Shown: positions 1 through 9,110 of the stretch, one piece after another
How the letters are laid out: the number at the start of each line of letters is the position of its first letter
Position numbering within the stretch: position 1 is the stretch's first letter
Assembly (NCBI RefSeq): GCF_019443405.1
Contig: NZ_CP080376.1
Span: 1,240,001-1,304,000, forward strand
DNA length: 64,000 nt
Direction of reading: 5' to 3'
From: Brevundimonas sp. PAMC22021
GTDB lineage: Bacteria; Pseudomonadota; Alphaproteobacteria; Caulobacterales; Caulobacteraceae
Notes under the pieces: generated by a model
The model's input: only the letters and a program-made list of their open reading frames with translations
Told to the model about the DNA's origin: nothing
Databases searched by the model: none
Program-made: the position numbers and the translations under genes

Positions 1-1428
1 CGCTCGACCACCCACATCCTGGGCGCTGCGTCCGGCCTGATCGCGGCCAATCGCGACCGGCTCGGCAAGACGCTTTGGACCGAAGTGGACGGCGGCGACA
101 AGGTGCGGGTGCGCGGCGTCTGGGACGGCGAGGCCGAGGCTCGGCTGATCGCCGACGAGATCGAAACCGCACGACGCGATGGCCGCAAATACAAGGACAT
201 GGCCGTTCTTGTTCGCGCGTCGTTTCAGATGCGCGCGTTCGAAGAACGATTCGTCATGCTGGCCGTGCCCTACACCGTCATCGGCGGGCCGCGCTTCTTC
301 GAACGCGCGGAAATCCGCGACGCCCACGCCTATCTGCGGCTGATCCTTTCCGAAGACGACGACCTCGCCTTCGAACGCATCGTCAATGTGCCCAAGCGCG
401 GCGTGGGCGAGACCAGTGTGCAGAAGATCCTGCACATCGCCCGCCAGCATGACCTGTCCGCCATGACCGCCGTGCGCGGCCTGATCAACACCGACGAGCT
501 TCAGGCCCGCACCCGCACAGCCCTGTCCAACTTCGTGCGCGACCTGGATCGCTGGCGCGCCCTGTCCGAGACCACGCCGCACTGGCAGGTCATGGAGACG
601 GTGCTGGAGGAAAGCGGCTACACCGACATGCAGAAGGCCGACCGCACATCTGGCCAGACGCGGCTGGAGAACCTCAAGGAGTTGGTGCAGTCGATGCAGC
701 AGTTCGACACGCTGCAGGCCTATCTGGAACACGTCTCGCTGGTCATGGACCTCGATCGCGGTGCGGGCGACGATCCCAATGGTGATGGGGCGGTTCAGAT
801 CATGACGCTGCACGGCGCCAAGGGGCTGGAGTTCCCGCTGGTCTTCCTGCCCGGCTGGGAGGAAGGCGTGTTCCCCAGCCAGCGTTCCATCGACGAGAAG
901 GGCGAGAAGGGCTTGGAGGAGGAACGGCGCCTCGCCTACGTCGGCGTCACGCGCGCCAAGCAGGATGCTCGCATCTCGTTCGCCGCCAACCGTCAGGTCT
1001 ACGGACGCTGGACTTCACAGTTGCCCAGCCGCTTCGTCGACGAACTGCCGATCGCCCACGTCGAGGCGCAGTCGGACACCGGCTACTATGGCGCATCCAG
1101 CGGCATGAAGGAGGCCAAGAGCCGCTGGGACGATGTCCCCAGCTTCGGCAACAGCTATTCTTCGCCCGGTTGGAAGCGCGCCCAGACCTTTACCGCCGCC
1201 CAGCCGCCCCGCCCCGCCCACGCCCGACGCGCCGTCATCGAAGGCGAAGGCCGTCTGGTCGCCACCGCCGATCCCAAGGCGAGCTCGGGCTGGCTCAAGG
1301 GGCAGCGCGTCTTCCACCAGAAGTTCGGCTATGGCGACGTGCGGGTGGTCGAGGGCAACAAGCTGCTGGTCGACTTCGAGAAGGCCGGCGAGAAGCGCGT
1401 CATCGACACCTTTGTCGAAAAAGCCTGA
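1..1428 (+). CDS. uvrD: ATP-dependent DNA helicase UvrD/PcrA (3' part, 5' end outside window)
   Basis: This is the C-terminal part (475 residues visible) of a superfamily 1A 3'-5' DNA helicase of the UvrD/PcrA type, which unwinds DNA in nucleotide excision and mismatch repair. The frame is open from base 1, so the N-terminal Walker A part lies to the left. Visible are the second RecA-like domain with HGAKGLEFPLVFLPG (motif V region) and RRLAYVGVTRAK (motif VI), and a C-terminal Tudor-like segment (FHQKFGYGDVRVVEG) typical of PcrA/UvrD that can bind RNA polymerase. The stop is followed by a strong hairpin terminator. UvrD rather than Rep is inferred from the insert and tail. Confidence 0.93.
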   Translation, partial: RSTTHILGAASGLIAANRDRLGKTLWTEVDGGDKVRVRGVWDGEAEARLIADEIETARRDGRKYKDMAVLVRASFQMRAFEERFVMLAVPYTVIGGPRFFERAEIRDAHAYLRLILSEDDDLAFERIVNVPKRGVGETSVQKILHIARQHDLSAMTAVRGLINTDELQARTRTALSNFVRDLDRWRALSETTPHWQVMETVLEESGYTDMQKADRTSGQTRLENLKELVQSMQQFDTLQAYLEHVSLVMDLDRGAGDDPNGDGAVQIMTLHGAKGLEFPLVFLPGWEEGVFPSQRSIDEKGEKGLEEERRLAYVGVTRAKQDARISFAANRQVYGRWTSQLPSRFVDELPIAHVEAQSDTGYYGASSGMKEAKSRWDDVPSFGNSYSSPGWKRAQTFTAAQPPRPAHARRAVIEGEGRLVATADPKASSGWLKGQRVFHQKFGYGDVRVVEGNKLLVDFEKAGEKRVIDTFVEKA

Positions 1429-1446
1429 ACCGCCTCACGCATGAAG

Positions 1447-1478
1447 AAGGGCGCGCCCCGTGAGGAGCGCGCCCTTTT
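1447..1478. terminator. Bidirectional hairpin terminator between uvrD and lon
   Basis: A 10-bp perfect stem (1447-1456 with 1467-1476, AAGGGCGCGC/GCGCGCCCTT) has a 10-base loop, with T-rich bases after it on both strands. It lies just after the uvrD stop and before the lon stop on the opposite strand, so it can serve both convergent genes. Confidence 0.8.
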
Positions 1479-1494
1479 CCTTGTGCCTGGCTTC

Positions 1495-3891
1495 TTAGTG
1501 GCTGACGACGACCGCCGCGCCGTCCAGAGGCGGTTGCGGGGCAGGCAACGGGTCGGCGGCTTCGTCCCATTCCGTCGGCGTCAGGGCGCCAGTCAGGGCC
1601 CAGCTCAATGCCTCGTCCGCTGTCGAGATCGGCACGATCTCCAGCGCCGACTTTACCTTGTCCGGCACATCGGCGAGGTCCTTCTCGTTCTCCTGCGGGA
1701 TCAGCACCGTCTTTATGCCCGAGCGCAGGGCCGCCAGCAGCTTCTCCTTCAGGCCGCCAATCGCGGTCACGCGTCCGCGCAGGGTGATCTCGCCGGTCAT
1801 GGCAATGTCCTTCCTGATCGGCACGCCGGTCAGGACCGAGACCATGGCCACCGTCATGGCGACGCCGGCGGACGGACCGTCCTTGGGCGTGGCGCCGTCC
1901 GGCACGTGGACGTGGACGTCGGTCTTCTCGAACACCGGCGGCTTGACGCCGAAGCTGAGAGAGCGAGCCCGAACGTAGGACGCCGCCGCCGACACCGACT
2001 CCTTCATGACCTCCTTCAGGTTGCCGGTCACGGTCATGCGTCCGCGGCCCGGCATCTTGATCGCCTCGATGGTCAGGATGTCGCCGCCGAACTCGGTCCA
2101 GGCCAGGCCGGTGACGATGCCGACCTGATCGTTCTCGTCGGTCTCGCCATAGCGGAACTTCTTCACGCCCGCGTATTCGGCCAGCTTGTCCGCATCGACT
2201 GTGATCGACGCCACATTGGTCTTGGCCATCTCGCGCACGGCCTTGCGCGCCAGCCCGCCCAGCGCCCGCTCAAGCGAGCGTACACCGGCCTCGCGGGTGT
2301 AGTAGCGGATCAGATCGCGAATCGTCTCTTCCGGCACGACCAGCTCGCCGTCCTTCAGGCCGTGATCCACCAACTGCTTTGGCAGGACGTGGCGCTTGGC
2401 GATCTCGACCTTCTCGTCCTCGGTGTAGCCGGACACCCGGATGATCTCCATCCGATCCATCAGCGGCTGCGGCATGTTCAGGCTGTTCGCGGTCGTGACG
2501 AACATCACCTGCGACAGGTCGTAGTCCACCTCAAGATAGTGATCGCCGAACGTCGAGTTCTGCGCCGGATCCAGCACCTCCAGCAGGGCCGAAGACGGAT
2601 CGCCGCGCCAGTCGGCGCCCAGCTTGTCGATCTCGTCCAGCAGCACAAAGGCGTTGGTGGTCTTGGCCTTCTTCATCGACTGGATGATCTTGCCAGGCAT
2701 GGAGCCGATGTAGGTCCGGCGGTGGCCACGGATTTCCGATTCGTCCCGCACGCCGCCCAGCGACATGCGGACGTATTCACGCCCGGTCGCCTTGGCGATG
2801 GACTTGGCCAGCGAGGTCTTGCCGACGCCCGGAGGGCCGACGAGGCACAAGATCGGACCTTTCAGGCTGCCGGTGCGGGCCTGGACGGCCAGGTACTCGA
2901 TGATCCGCTCCTTGACCTTCTCCAGGCCGAAGTGATCCTCTTCCAGGATGTCCTCCGCCTTCTGAAGGTCGATCGGCTTCTGCTTGGCCTTGCCCCACGG
3001 CACGGCCAGCAGCCAGTCGAGGTAGTTCCGCACGACAGTCGATTCGGCCGACATCGGGCTCATGTTGCGCAGCTTCTTGACCTCGGCCTCGGCCTTGGTG
3101 CGCGCCTCCTTGGACAGCTTGGTCTTCCGGATGCGTTTCTCGAGCTCCATGATCTCGTCGCGCTGATCGTCGGTCTCGCCCAGCTCGCGCTGGATCGCCT
3201 TCATCTGCTCGTTGAGATAGTACTCGCGCTGGGTCTTCTCCATCTGCCGCTTCACGCGGCTGCGGATCTTCTTTTCGACCTGCAGGACGCTGATCTCGCC
3301 CTCCATCAGGCCGTAGACCTTTTCCAGGCGCTGCGGCACGTCGATGGTCTCGAGCAGGCCCTGCTTGTCGCTGATCTTGACCGACAGGTGCGCGGCCACG
3401 CTGTCGGCCAGCTTGGAGGCGTCGGTGATCTGCGGGATGGAGCTGAGGGCCTCGGGCGGCACCTTCTTGTTCAGCTTCACATAGTTTTCGAACTGCTCGA
3501 CCACGGCGCGCAGCATGGCCTCGGCCTGAGAGGGTTCGCCCGGTTCGTCAGCGATCTCGACGGCCTCAGCCTCGAAATAGTCGGCGCGGTCGGTGAAGCG
3601 CGTCAGGCGCGCACGGCCCTTGCCTTCGACCAGCACCTTGACCGTGCCGTCCGGCAGCTTCAGCAGCTGCAGCACGCTGGCCAGCACGCCGATGGGATAG
3701 ATGGCGTCGGGCGACGGGTCGTCGTCGACGGAGTTCTTCTGGGTGGCGAGCAGGATCTGCTTCTCGCCCTTCATGATCTCGTCCAGCGCCTTCACCGACT
3801 TCTCGCGGCCGACGAACAGCGGCACGACCATGTGCGGAAAGACGACGATGTCGCGTAGCGGGAGGACGGGAAGGATCTTGGTCTCGGACAT
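1495..3891 (-). CDS. lon: Endopeptidase La (Lon), ATP-dependent protease
   Basis: Lon is a cytoplasmic homohexameric AAA+ serine protease that degrades misfolded and regulatory proteins (in Caulobacter including DnaA and CcrM). The 798-residue product starts MSETKILPVLPLRDIV. The frame is open for 120 codons further upstream, but this start has an AGGAG ribosome site 7 bases before it and matches the family N-terminus. Domain order is the N-terminal substrate domain (about 1-210), the AAA+ module with Walker A GPPGVGKTS, and the protease domain with the Ser in PKDGPSAG and the Lys in GGLKEKLLAA. All catalytic elements are present. It lies downstream of clpX on the same strand but with its own long leader. 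Confidence 0.97.
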   Translation of the reverse strand: MSETKILPVLPLRDIVVFPHMVVPLFVGREKSVKALDEIMKGEKQILLATQKNSVDDDPSPDAIYPIGVLASVLQLLKLPDGTVKVLVEGKGRARLTRFTDRADYFEAEAVEIADEPGEPSQAEAMLRAVVEQFENYVKLNKKVPPEALSSIPQITDASKLADSVAAHLSVKISDKQGLLETIDVPQRLEKVYGLMEGEISVLQVEKKIRSRVKRQMEKTQREYYLNEQMKAIQRELGETDDQRDEIMELEKRIRKTKLSKEARTKAEAEVKKLRNMSPMSAESTVVRNYLDWLLAVPWGKAKQKPIDLQKAEDILEEDHFGLEKVKERIIEYLAVQARTGSLKGPILCLVGPPGVGKTSLAKSIAKATGREYVRMSLGGVRDESEIRGHRRTYIGSMPGKIIQSMKKAKTTNAFVLLDEIDKLGADWRGDPSSALLEVLDPAQNSTFGDHYLEVDYDLSQVMFVTTANSLNMPQPLMDRMEIIRVSGYTEDEKVEIAKRHVLPKQLVDHGLKDGELVVPEETIRDLIRYYTREAGVRSLERALGGLARKAVREMAKTNVASITVDADKLAEYAGVKKFRYGETDENDQVGIVTGLAWTEFGGDILTIEAIKMPGRGRMTVTGNLKEVMKESVSAAASYVRARSLSFGVKPPVFEKTDVHVHVPDGATPKDGPSAGVAMTVAMVSVLTGVPIRKDIAMTGEITLRGRVTAIGGLKEKLLAALRSGIKTVLIPQENEKDLADVPDKVKSALEIVPISTADEALSWALTGALTPTEWDEAADPLPAPQPPLDGAAVVVSH

Positions 3892-4204
3892 ATGCGCACT
3901 CCTGGGCCCTTGGTGATCTCCGGCCCGCCGCCGCGCCCGCCTCGGCGTCATGCCTTGGCGGATCGAAGCGGCCCGTCGGTTCCGACGGCGTTCGGGTGAG
4001 TATGTGGCCTCTGGGCGGCAGGGTTCAAGCGTGACGGAAGAGTGGCCGCCAACATCGTGGCCCTTGCCGCCGGAAGCACTTGCGGGTCCCGGTTGCGTCA
4101 GTCGCAGCAAGGCGCATGCGCCGAGCCGTGTGCGTCGCGTCATTTCGTTCCGGCCAGGCCGGTGCTCGCCTGTTCGAACGGTGAGGCGGCCGGAACACGA
4201 CGCC
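3892..4204. other. Intergenic region upstream of lon
   Basis: About 310 bases without a convincing gene. Reading frames run through it in several directions but none has a plausible start with a ribosome site. It holds the putative lon heat-shock promoter (3999-4029), a short hairpin (CCGTCGG/CCGACGG, near 3972-3988) in the presumed lon leader, and abuts the clpX terminator. Confidence 0.6.
3999..4029 (-). promoter_or_regulatory. Candidate sigma-32 (RpoH) promoter for lon
   Basis: On the minus strand CTTGAA (4029-4024) is followed after 16 bases by CCACATACT (4007-3999), resembling the heat-shock consensus CTTGAA / CCCATNT. It would give a transcript start about 100 bases before the lon ATG. 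Family knowledge supports RpoH control of lon; the -10 match is imperfect, so this is tentative. Confidence 0.45.
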
Positions 4205-4205
4205 C

Positions 4206-4237
4206 AAAGAAAAAGGCGAGCCCGGAAGCTCGCCTTT
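4206..4237 (-). terminator. Terminator of clpX
   Basis: A 10-bp stem (4212-4221 with 4228-4237, AAAGGCGAGC/GCTCGCCTTT) with a 6-base loop sits about 24 bases after the clpX stop. On the minus strand it is followed by a TTTTTCTTT run, a classical intrinsic terminator separating clpX from lon. Confidence 0.85.
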
Positions 4238-4260
4238 GCTTGTTCGGTCAACTGCGCCGA

Positions 4261-5529
4261 TCAGGCGGCGCCGTCGGCCTTCTTCTTGGAGGCTTCGGAA
4301 TAGATCAGCAGCGGCTGAGCCTTGCCGTCGATGACCTCGGCGTTGACCACCACTTCCTCGACGCCTTCAAACGTCGGCAGCTCGAACATGGTCTCGAGCA
4401 GGATCCCTTCAAGGATCGAGCGCAGGCCGCGAGCGCCGGTCTTGCGGGTGATGGCCTTCTTGGCCACCGCCATCAAGGCGTCGTCGGTGAACGTCAGACC
4501 GACGTTCTCCATCTCGAACAGGCGCTTGTACTGTTTGACCAGGGCGTTCTTCGGCTCGGTCAGAATGGTGACCAACGCCTTCTCGTCCAGATCCTCGAGC
4601 GTCGCCAGGACCGGCAAGCGGCCGATGAACTCGGGAATCAGGCCGAAGCGCATCAGGTCGTCCGGCTCGACGCCCTTAAGGATGTCGCCCGTGCGTCGCT
4701 CGTCGATCTCCTTGACCTTGGCGCCGAAGCCGATCGAGGCCCCCTCGCCGCGGGCCGAAATCACCTTCTCAAGCCCCGCGAAGGCGCCGCCGACGATGAA
4801 CAGGATGTTGGCGGTGTCGACTTGCAGGAACTCCTGCTGCGGATGCTTGCGCCCGCCCTGCGGCGGCACGGAAGCGACGGTGCCTTCCATGATCTTCAGC
4901 AACGCCTGCTGCACACCCTCGCCCGACACGTCGCGGGTGATCGAGGGGTTGTCGGACTTCCTGCTGATCTTGTCGATTTCGTCGATGTAGACGATGCCGC
5001 GTTGCGCCCGCTCGACGTTGTAGTCGCTGGCCTGCAGCAGCTTCAGGATGATGTTTTCCACATCCTCGCCGACATAGCCCGCTTCGGTCAGGGTGGTGGC
5101 GTCGGCCATGGTGAAGGGCACGTCGATGATGCGCGCCAGCGTCTGGGCCAGCAGCGTCTTGCCCGAGCCGGTCGGCCCGATCAGCATGATGTTCGACTTG
5201 GCCAGCTCGACGTCGTTGTTCTTCGTCGCGTGGTTCAGGCGCTTGTAGTGATTGTGGACCGCGACCGAGAGCACCTTCTTGGCGTGCGACTGGCCGATCA
5301 CGTAATCGTCCAGGACCTCGCGGATTTCCTTCGGAGTCGGCACGCCGTCCTTGGACTTCACGAAGCCGATCTTGTGCTCTTCGCGGATGATGTCCATGCA
5401 CAGTTCGACGCATTCATCGCAGATGAACACGGTCGGGCCCGCAATCAGCTTGCGGACTTCATGCTGGCTCTTGCCGCAGAAGGAGCAGTACAGGGTGCTC
5501 TTGGCGTCGGCGCCGGCTGCTTTGGTCAT
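4261..5529 (-). CDS. clpX: ATP-dependent Clp protease ATP-binding subunit ClpX
   Basis: ClpX is the AAA+ unfoldase that recognises substrates and feeds them to ClpP; in Caulobacter ClpXP destroys CtrA and other cell-cycle factors. The 422-residue protein has the N-terminal zinc-binding domain (Cys15, Cys18, Cys37, Cys40), Walker A GPTGSGKT, pore loop GYVGED, Walker [10 protein letters not shown] and the RKH loop GGRKHPQQ. Its length is normal for the family. The gene is followed by a strong terminator. clpP is upstream on the same strand, but a divergent phosphatase gene and an unknown gene lie between them. Confidence 0.98.
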   Translation of the reverse strand: MTKAAGADAKSTLYCSFCGKSQHEVRKLIAGPTVFICDECVELCMDIIREEHKIGFVKSKDGVPTPKEIREVLDDYVIGQSHAKKVLSVAVHNHYKRLNHATKNNDVELAKSNIMLIGPTGSGKTLLAQTLARIIDVPFTMADATTLTEAGYVGEDVENIILKLLQASDYNVERAQRGIVYIDEIDKISRKSDNPSITRDVSGEGVQQALLKIMEGTVASVPPQGGRKHPQQEFLQVDTANILFIVGGAFAGLEKVISARGEGASIGFGAKVKEIDERRTGDILKGVEPDDLMRFGLIPEFIGRLPVLATLEDLDEKALVTILTEPKNALVKQYKRLFEMENVGLTFTDDALMAVAKKAITRKTGARGLRSILEGILLETMFELPTFEGVEEVVVNAEVIDGKAQPLLIYSEASKKKADGAA

Positions 5530-5724
5530 GGACCCTTCTTTTCACTCCCGCGATGCGCCTCGACATGAGGCGAAACGCGCTTACTCCGCGTTGATTCCGT
5601 AATCCTGATCGCGAAGGTCTTCAAAAAATGACAATCACCCATCGCTCGTTCCGCCACAACCCCGAAGGCGACCGGGGATTGCTGCAACGCGAGAATGGGT
5701 CAGATTTGATGAGGATCACGGCGA

Positions 5725-6381
5725 ATGTCTGACATGGGGAGCATGGAGCCGCTTCGCCACTCCCATTCGACCGATCCCGACCGACGCCCTGTCGTCGCGT
5801 TCGATTTCGACGGTACGCTGACGATCCGCGACAGCTTTACCGAGTTCCTGCGCTGGCGCGCCGGTCCGGGCGGCTGGGCGTTGGGATTGGTCAAGCTCGC
5901 GCCCGCGCTGGCTCACTATGCCCGCGCCCGGGACCGGGGGCGGATCAAGGCCGCGTCGGTCCGGGAGTTTCTCAGCGGCGTCTCACGCGCCGAACTCGAT
6001 GCCGACGCCGAAGCGTTCGCCGCCGACTCGTGGTCGCGCTTCATGCGCCCGGACGCCCTTGCCTGCTGGAACAGCTGGGGTGAACGCGGGGCCTACCGCG
6101 TGATCGTCACCGCGTCTCCGGAAGAGACGGTGGCGCCGTTCGCCCGCAGACTCGGCGCCGACGCCCTGTTGGGCACTCAGATCGCCTTTGACGACGAGGA
6201 CCGGGTGACCGGCGCCTTCGCCCGTGAGAACTGCCGGGGCGCCGAAAAGGTCAACCGCCTGCGCGCCGCCTTTGGGCCCGACATCCGTTTGCGCGCCGCT
6301 TACGGCGACACATCCGGAGACACGGAAATGCTTGCCATCGCCGATGAACCCGGTTTCCGGGTGTTCACGCAACGGCCCTGA
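5725..6381 (+). CDS. cicA: HAD-superfamily phosphatase, CicA-like
   Basis: A 218-residue HAD subfamily IB hydrolase with the nucleophile motif FDFDGTLT near residue 27, a Ser/Thr motif in VIVTASPEE, and the C-terminal acidic motif in YGDTSGDTEML. Such enzymes dephosphorylate small phosphomonoesters; the substrate is unknown. In Caulobacter crescentus the gene between clpP and clpX is cicA, a phosphotransferase-superfamily member whose amount affects growth and cell shape. The position and fold here match, so the symbol is assigned by synteny. It is transcribed divergently from clpX and converges with the next gene, with 3 bases between the stops. Confidence 0.85.
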   Translation: MSDMGSMEPLRHSHSTDPDRRPVVAFDFDGTLTIRDSFTEFLRWRAGPGGWALGLVKLAPALAHYARARDRGRIKAASVREFLSGVSRAELDADAEAFAADSWSRFMRPDALACWNSWGERGAYRVIVTASPEETVAPFARRLGADALLGTQIAFDDEDRVTGAFARENCRGAEKVNRLRAAFGPDIRLRAAYGDTSGDTEMLAIADEPGFRVFTQRP

Positions 6382-6384
6382 CTG

Positions 6385-6705
6385 TCAGTGGCCGTTGGCG
6401 TCCACATCAAACACCATCGCCTTGCCGCGCGAGGTCGGGGCCCAGCCCGCCTCGATCGCCGACGTCACGGCGTTGCGGATGGCGTCGACGTTGACGCGCT
6501 GCTTTTCCACGTCCGGCTGCCCGTTCGCGCGCATCGGCATGGGAAACTGGACAATGGCCTCGCGCTTGAAATCCTTGAGCCGCAGGGACAGCGCCAGGCC
6601 GTCCCACTTACCCCCGCCTCTCGGCTGGGGCTGACGACGGATTTCCCACTCATAGGTTTCGCCATCGACCTCGACGACGCCGCTTGAATCTCGCGTGTGC
6701 TGCAT
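6385..6705 (-). CDS. Conserved hypothetical protein (106 aa)
   Basis: A 106-residue protein starting MQHTRDSSGVVEVDGETYEW. It is mostly predicted beta strand followed by a helix, with a conserved-looking segment DGLALSLRLKDFKREAIVQFP. I recognise no family or catalytic motif, and there is no signal peptide or membrane segment. A start 33 bases further upstream is open but lies inside the clpP terminator hairpin, so the inner ATG is preferred. No clear Shine-Dalgarno precedes it, so a leaderless or very short transcript is possible. The adjacent clpP ends just upstream behind a terminator. Confidence 0.7.
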   Translation of the reverse strand: MQHTRDSSGVVEVDGETYEWEIRRQPQPRGGGKWDGLALSLRLKDFKREAIVQFPMPMRANGQPDVEKQRVNVDAIRNAVTSAIEAGWAPTSRGKAMVFDVDANGH

Positions 6706-6721
6706 CGCGCGCTGATAGCAC

Positions 6722-6756
6722 AAAAGAAAAAGGCGCACCCGTCAGGGTGCGCCTTT
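6722..6756 (-). terminator. Terminator of clpP
   Basis: A 12-bp perfect stem (6729-6740 with 6745-6756) and GTCA loop is followed on the minus strand by TTTTTCTTTTG. It lies 22 bases after the clpP stop. Confidence 0.88.
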
Positions 6757-6777
6757 CCGTGCTCAGCCGCAGCCGGA

Positions 6778-7425
6778 TCAGGCGCCGGGCGTCTTGATGC
6801 CGTCGGCGTCGGCCTGTTCGCGGCGATCGTAGACGTGATCGACGATGCCCCACGCCTTGGCTTCCTCGGCCGACATGAAGTGGTCGCGGTCCAGCGTGTT
6901 CTCGACCTCCTCCAGCGTTCGGCCGGTGTGGTGGACGTAGATCTCGTTCAGCCGGCGCTTGGTGTAGCGGATGTCCTCGGCGTGGCGCTCGATGTCCGAG
7001 GCCTGGCCGCGGAAGCCGCCGGACGGCTGGTGCACCATCACCCGCGCGTTCGGCAGGGCGATGCGCTGGCCTGCCTCGCCCGCCGTCAGGATCAGAGAGC
7101 CGGCCGAGGCGGCCATGCCCATGACCACGGTCGAGACCGGGCTCTTGATGTACTGCATGGTGTCGTAGATCGCGAGCGCCGAGGTCACCTGACCGCCGGG
7201 GCTGTTGATGTACATGCTGATTTCCTTTTTCGGGTTCTCCGATTCCAGGAACAGCAGCTGGGCGCAGATCAGGGACGCCATGCCGTCCTCGAACGGCCCC
7301 GTCAGGAAGATGATCCGCTCGCGCAGCAGGCGCGAGAAGATGTCGAAGGACCGCTCCCCACGGCTCGACTGCTCGACCACCATGGGCACGAGGTTGGATT
7401 GCAGATAATCGATCGGATCGCGCAT
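6778..7425 (-). CDS. clpP: ATP-dependent Clp protease proteolytic subunit ClpP
   Basis: ClpP forms the tetradecameric serine protease chamber that works with ClpX or ClpA. The catalytic Ser is in GMAASAGSL, the His in VMVHQPSGG and the Asp in [12 protein letters not shown]. The frame allows a start 21 codons earlier (7488), but the ATG at 7425 has GAGAAGG 5 bases upstream and gives a 215-residue protein starting [19 protein letters not shown], close to Caulobacter ClpP. It lies downstream of the trigger factor gene, separated by a weak hairpin. Confidence 0.96.
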   Translation of the reverse strand: MRDPIDYLQSNLVPMVVEQSSRGERSFDIFSRLLRERIIFLTGPFEDGMASLICAQLLFLESENPKKEISMYINSPGGQVTSALAIYDTMQYIKSPVSTVVMGMAASAGSLILTAGEAGQRIALPNARVMVHQPSGGFRGQASDIERHAEDIRYTKRRLNEIYVHHTGRTLEEVENTLDRDHFMSAEEAKAWGIVDHVYDRREQADADGIKTPGA

Positions 7426-7532
7426 GAAGGCCTTCTCGGATGCGTTGAGTGGGCGCGACTCGCTCGGTCGCCTGCCCTTGGTTTGCATATCGCGTCCCGC
7501 AGCCCGCGCCGCAAGGTCGGACGGCGCATGTG

Positions 7533-7561
7533 AAAAGGGCGGAGCCTGCGGCCCCGCCCTT
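7533..7561 (-). terminator. Possible terminator between tig and clpP
   Basis: An 8-bp stem AAGGGCGG/CCGCCCTT (7535-7542 with 7554-7561) is followed on the minus strand by TTTTCACA. It lies shortly after the tig stop. The short U-run suggests partial termination, giving separate control of clpP. Confidence 0.6.
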
Positions 7562-7586
7562 GTTCTTCGTCGAACTGCGGAAGAGG

Positions 7587-8930
7587 TCAGCCCTCTTCGT
7601 CGTCCTTCAGCAGCTCTTCCTTGGTGATCGGGGTATCCGTCACGTCGGCGACGCCGACGATCAGGTCGACCACCTTCTCTTCATAGATCGGCGCACGCAT
7701 CTGGGCGGCGGCGTTCGGGTTCTGACGATAGAAGTTCAGCACCTGCTGCTCCTGACCCGGATAGTTGCGGGCTTCCTGCAGGATGGCGGCGTTCAGCTCC
7801 TGGTCGGTGACCTGAACGTTGTTGGCGCGGCCGATCTCGGCCAGCACCAGACCGAGACGCACGCGGCGCTCCGCGATGGTGCGGTACTCGGCCTTCAGCT
7901 CCTCGTCGGACTTGGCGGCGTCCTCTTCCGGCAGGCGGCCGCCGGCCTTGTCGGCCTCGACCTGTTGCCAGATGCCGTCGAACTCGGCCTCGACCATCTT
8001 GGGCGGCAGCGGGAAGTCGTGCGCCTCATCCAGCTGGTCCAGCAGGGCGCGCTTCAGCTTGAAGCGGATCTGGCGGCTGTACTGCTGGTCGAGGTTGGAC
8101 TTCAGCAGCTCCTTTAGCTTGTCCAGCGACTCCAGCCCGATGCGCGTGGCGAAATCGTCGTCGATCTTCGACTCGGCCTCGGCCTTGATGGCCTTGACCT
8201 TGACGTCGAAGGTCGCGGCCTTACCGGCCAGGTGCTTGGCCTGGTAGTCCTCGGGAAAGGTCACCTCGACGGTCTTGTCCTCACCGACCTTGGCGCCCTT
8301 CAGCTGTTCTTCGAAGCCCGGGATGAAGCGGCCCGAGCCGATCACCAGGTCCGCGTCCTCGGCGGAACCACCTTCGAAGGCTTCGCCGTCGATCTTGCCG
8401 ACGAAGTCGATGGTCAGCTGGTCGCCGTCCGCCGCCTTGACCGACTTGCCCTTCTTGTCTTCGTAGGTCTTGGCCTGGCCGGCGAGCTCGGTCAGCGCCT
8501 CGTCCAGATCGGCGTCGGACGCCTCATAGGTCGGACGATCGAGCTTCAGCGTCTTGGGATCGACCGGCGTGAAGTCCGGCATCACTTCCAGAGCCATCTC
8601 GTAGGACAGGTCTTCCTGCCCCGCGATGACCTTGTCCATGTCCGACACCAGCTTCATCTCGGCCGGAGCGGCGGGACGCAGCTTGGCTTCGTCGAGCGCC
8701 TTCTGGCTGGTTTCGTTCAGCTGGGCGTTGATGATCTCGCCCATGAAGTCGCGGCCGAAGGTCTTGCGCACATGCGAGACCGGCACCTTGCCCGGACGGA
8801 AGCCCTTCAGCTTCATCTGCGGGGCGACGTCCTTGATGCGCTTGTCGAGCTTGGCGTTCAGCTCCGCCACGGGGATGGTCACCGCGATCACGCGGCTGAG
8901 GCCTTCGTTCGACTTTTCGACGACTTGCAT
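7587..8930 (-). CDS. tig: Trigger factor (ribosome-associated chaperone and PPIase)
   Basis: Trigger factor binds the ribosome near the exit tunnel and holds nascent chains. The 447-residue product starts [20 protein letters not shown]; 45 upstream in-frame codons are not part of the family and are excluded. The ribosome-binding segment appears in [10 protein letters not shown] (family signature GFRxGKxP), then an FKBP-like PPIase domain around residues 160-245 ([20 protein letters not shown]), then the C-terminal helical arms. It is the first gene of the tig-clpP-clpX-lon proteostasis cluster, the usual bacterial order. Confidence 0.97.
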   Translation of the reverse strand: MQVVEKSNEGLSRVIAVTIPVAELNAKLDKRIKDVAPQMKLKGFRPGKVPVSHVRKTFGRDFMGEIINAQLNETSQKALDEAKLRPAAPAEMKLVSDMDKVIAGQEDLSYEMALEVMPDFTPVDPKTLKLDRPTYEASDADLDEALTELAGQAKTYEDKKGKSVKAADGDQLTIDFVGKIDGEAFEGGSAEDADLVIGSGRFIPGFEEQLKGAKVGEDKTVEVTFPEDYQAKHLAGKAATFDVKVKAIKAEAESKIDDDFATRIGLESLDKLKELLKSNLDQQYSRQIRFKLKRALLDQLDEAHDFPLPPKMVEAEFDGIWQQVEADKAGGRLPEEDAAKSDEELKAEYRTIAERRVRLGLVLAEIGRANNVQVTDQELNAAILQEARNYPGQEQQVLNFYRQNPNAAAQMRAPIYEEKVVDLIVGVADVTDTPITKEELLKDDEEG

Positions 8931-9110
8931 GGTCGGGATTCTGACGCTCTGGGGCGCCGGGGCCGATAAGCGGCCGGCGCGGAGTGGATAAAGCAAGAGG
9001 GCCGCCCCCGTCAGGAGCGGCGCCTCGAAGCCCGCCCTTATGTCGAGGCGCAGGCCAAAGGTCAACGCGGCGATGGTTCCGCACGCGGCGAGAGGTCGCT
9101 AAGAAGCGGC

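Noticed and set aside
1441..3858. 805-codon plus-strand open frame opposite lon
   Set aside because: It is the antisense shadow of lon in high-GC DNA. The lon frame has full family motifs; this one has low-complexity His/Arg/Gly content and no ribosome site.
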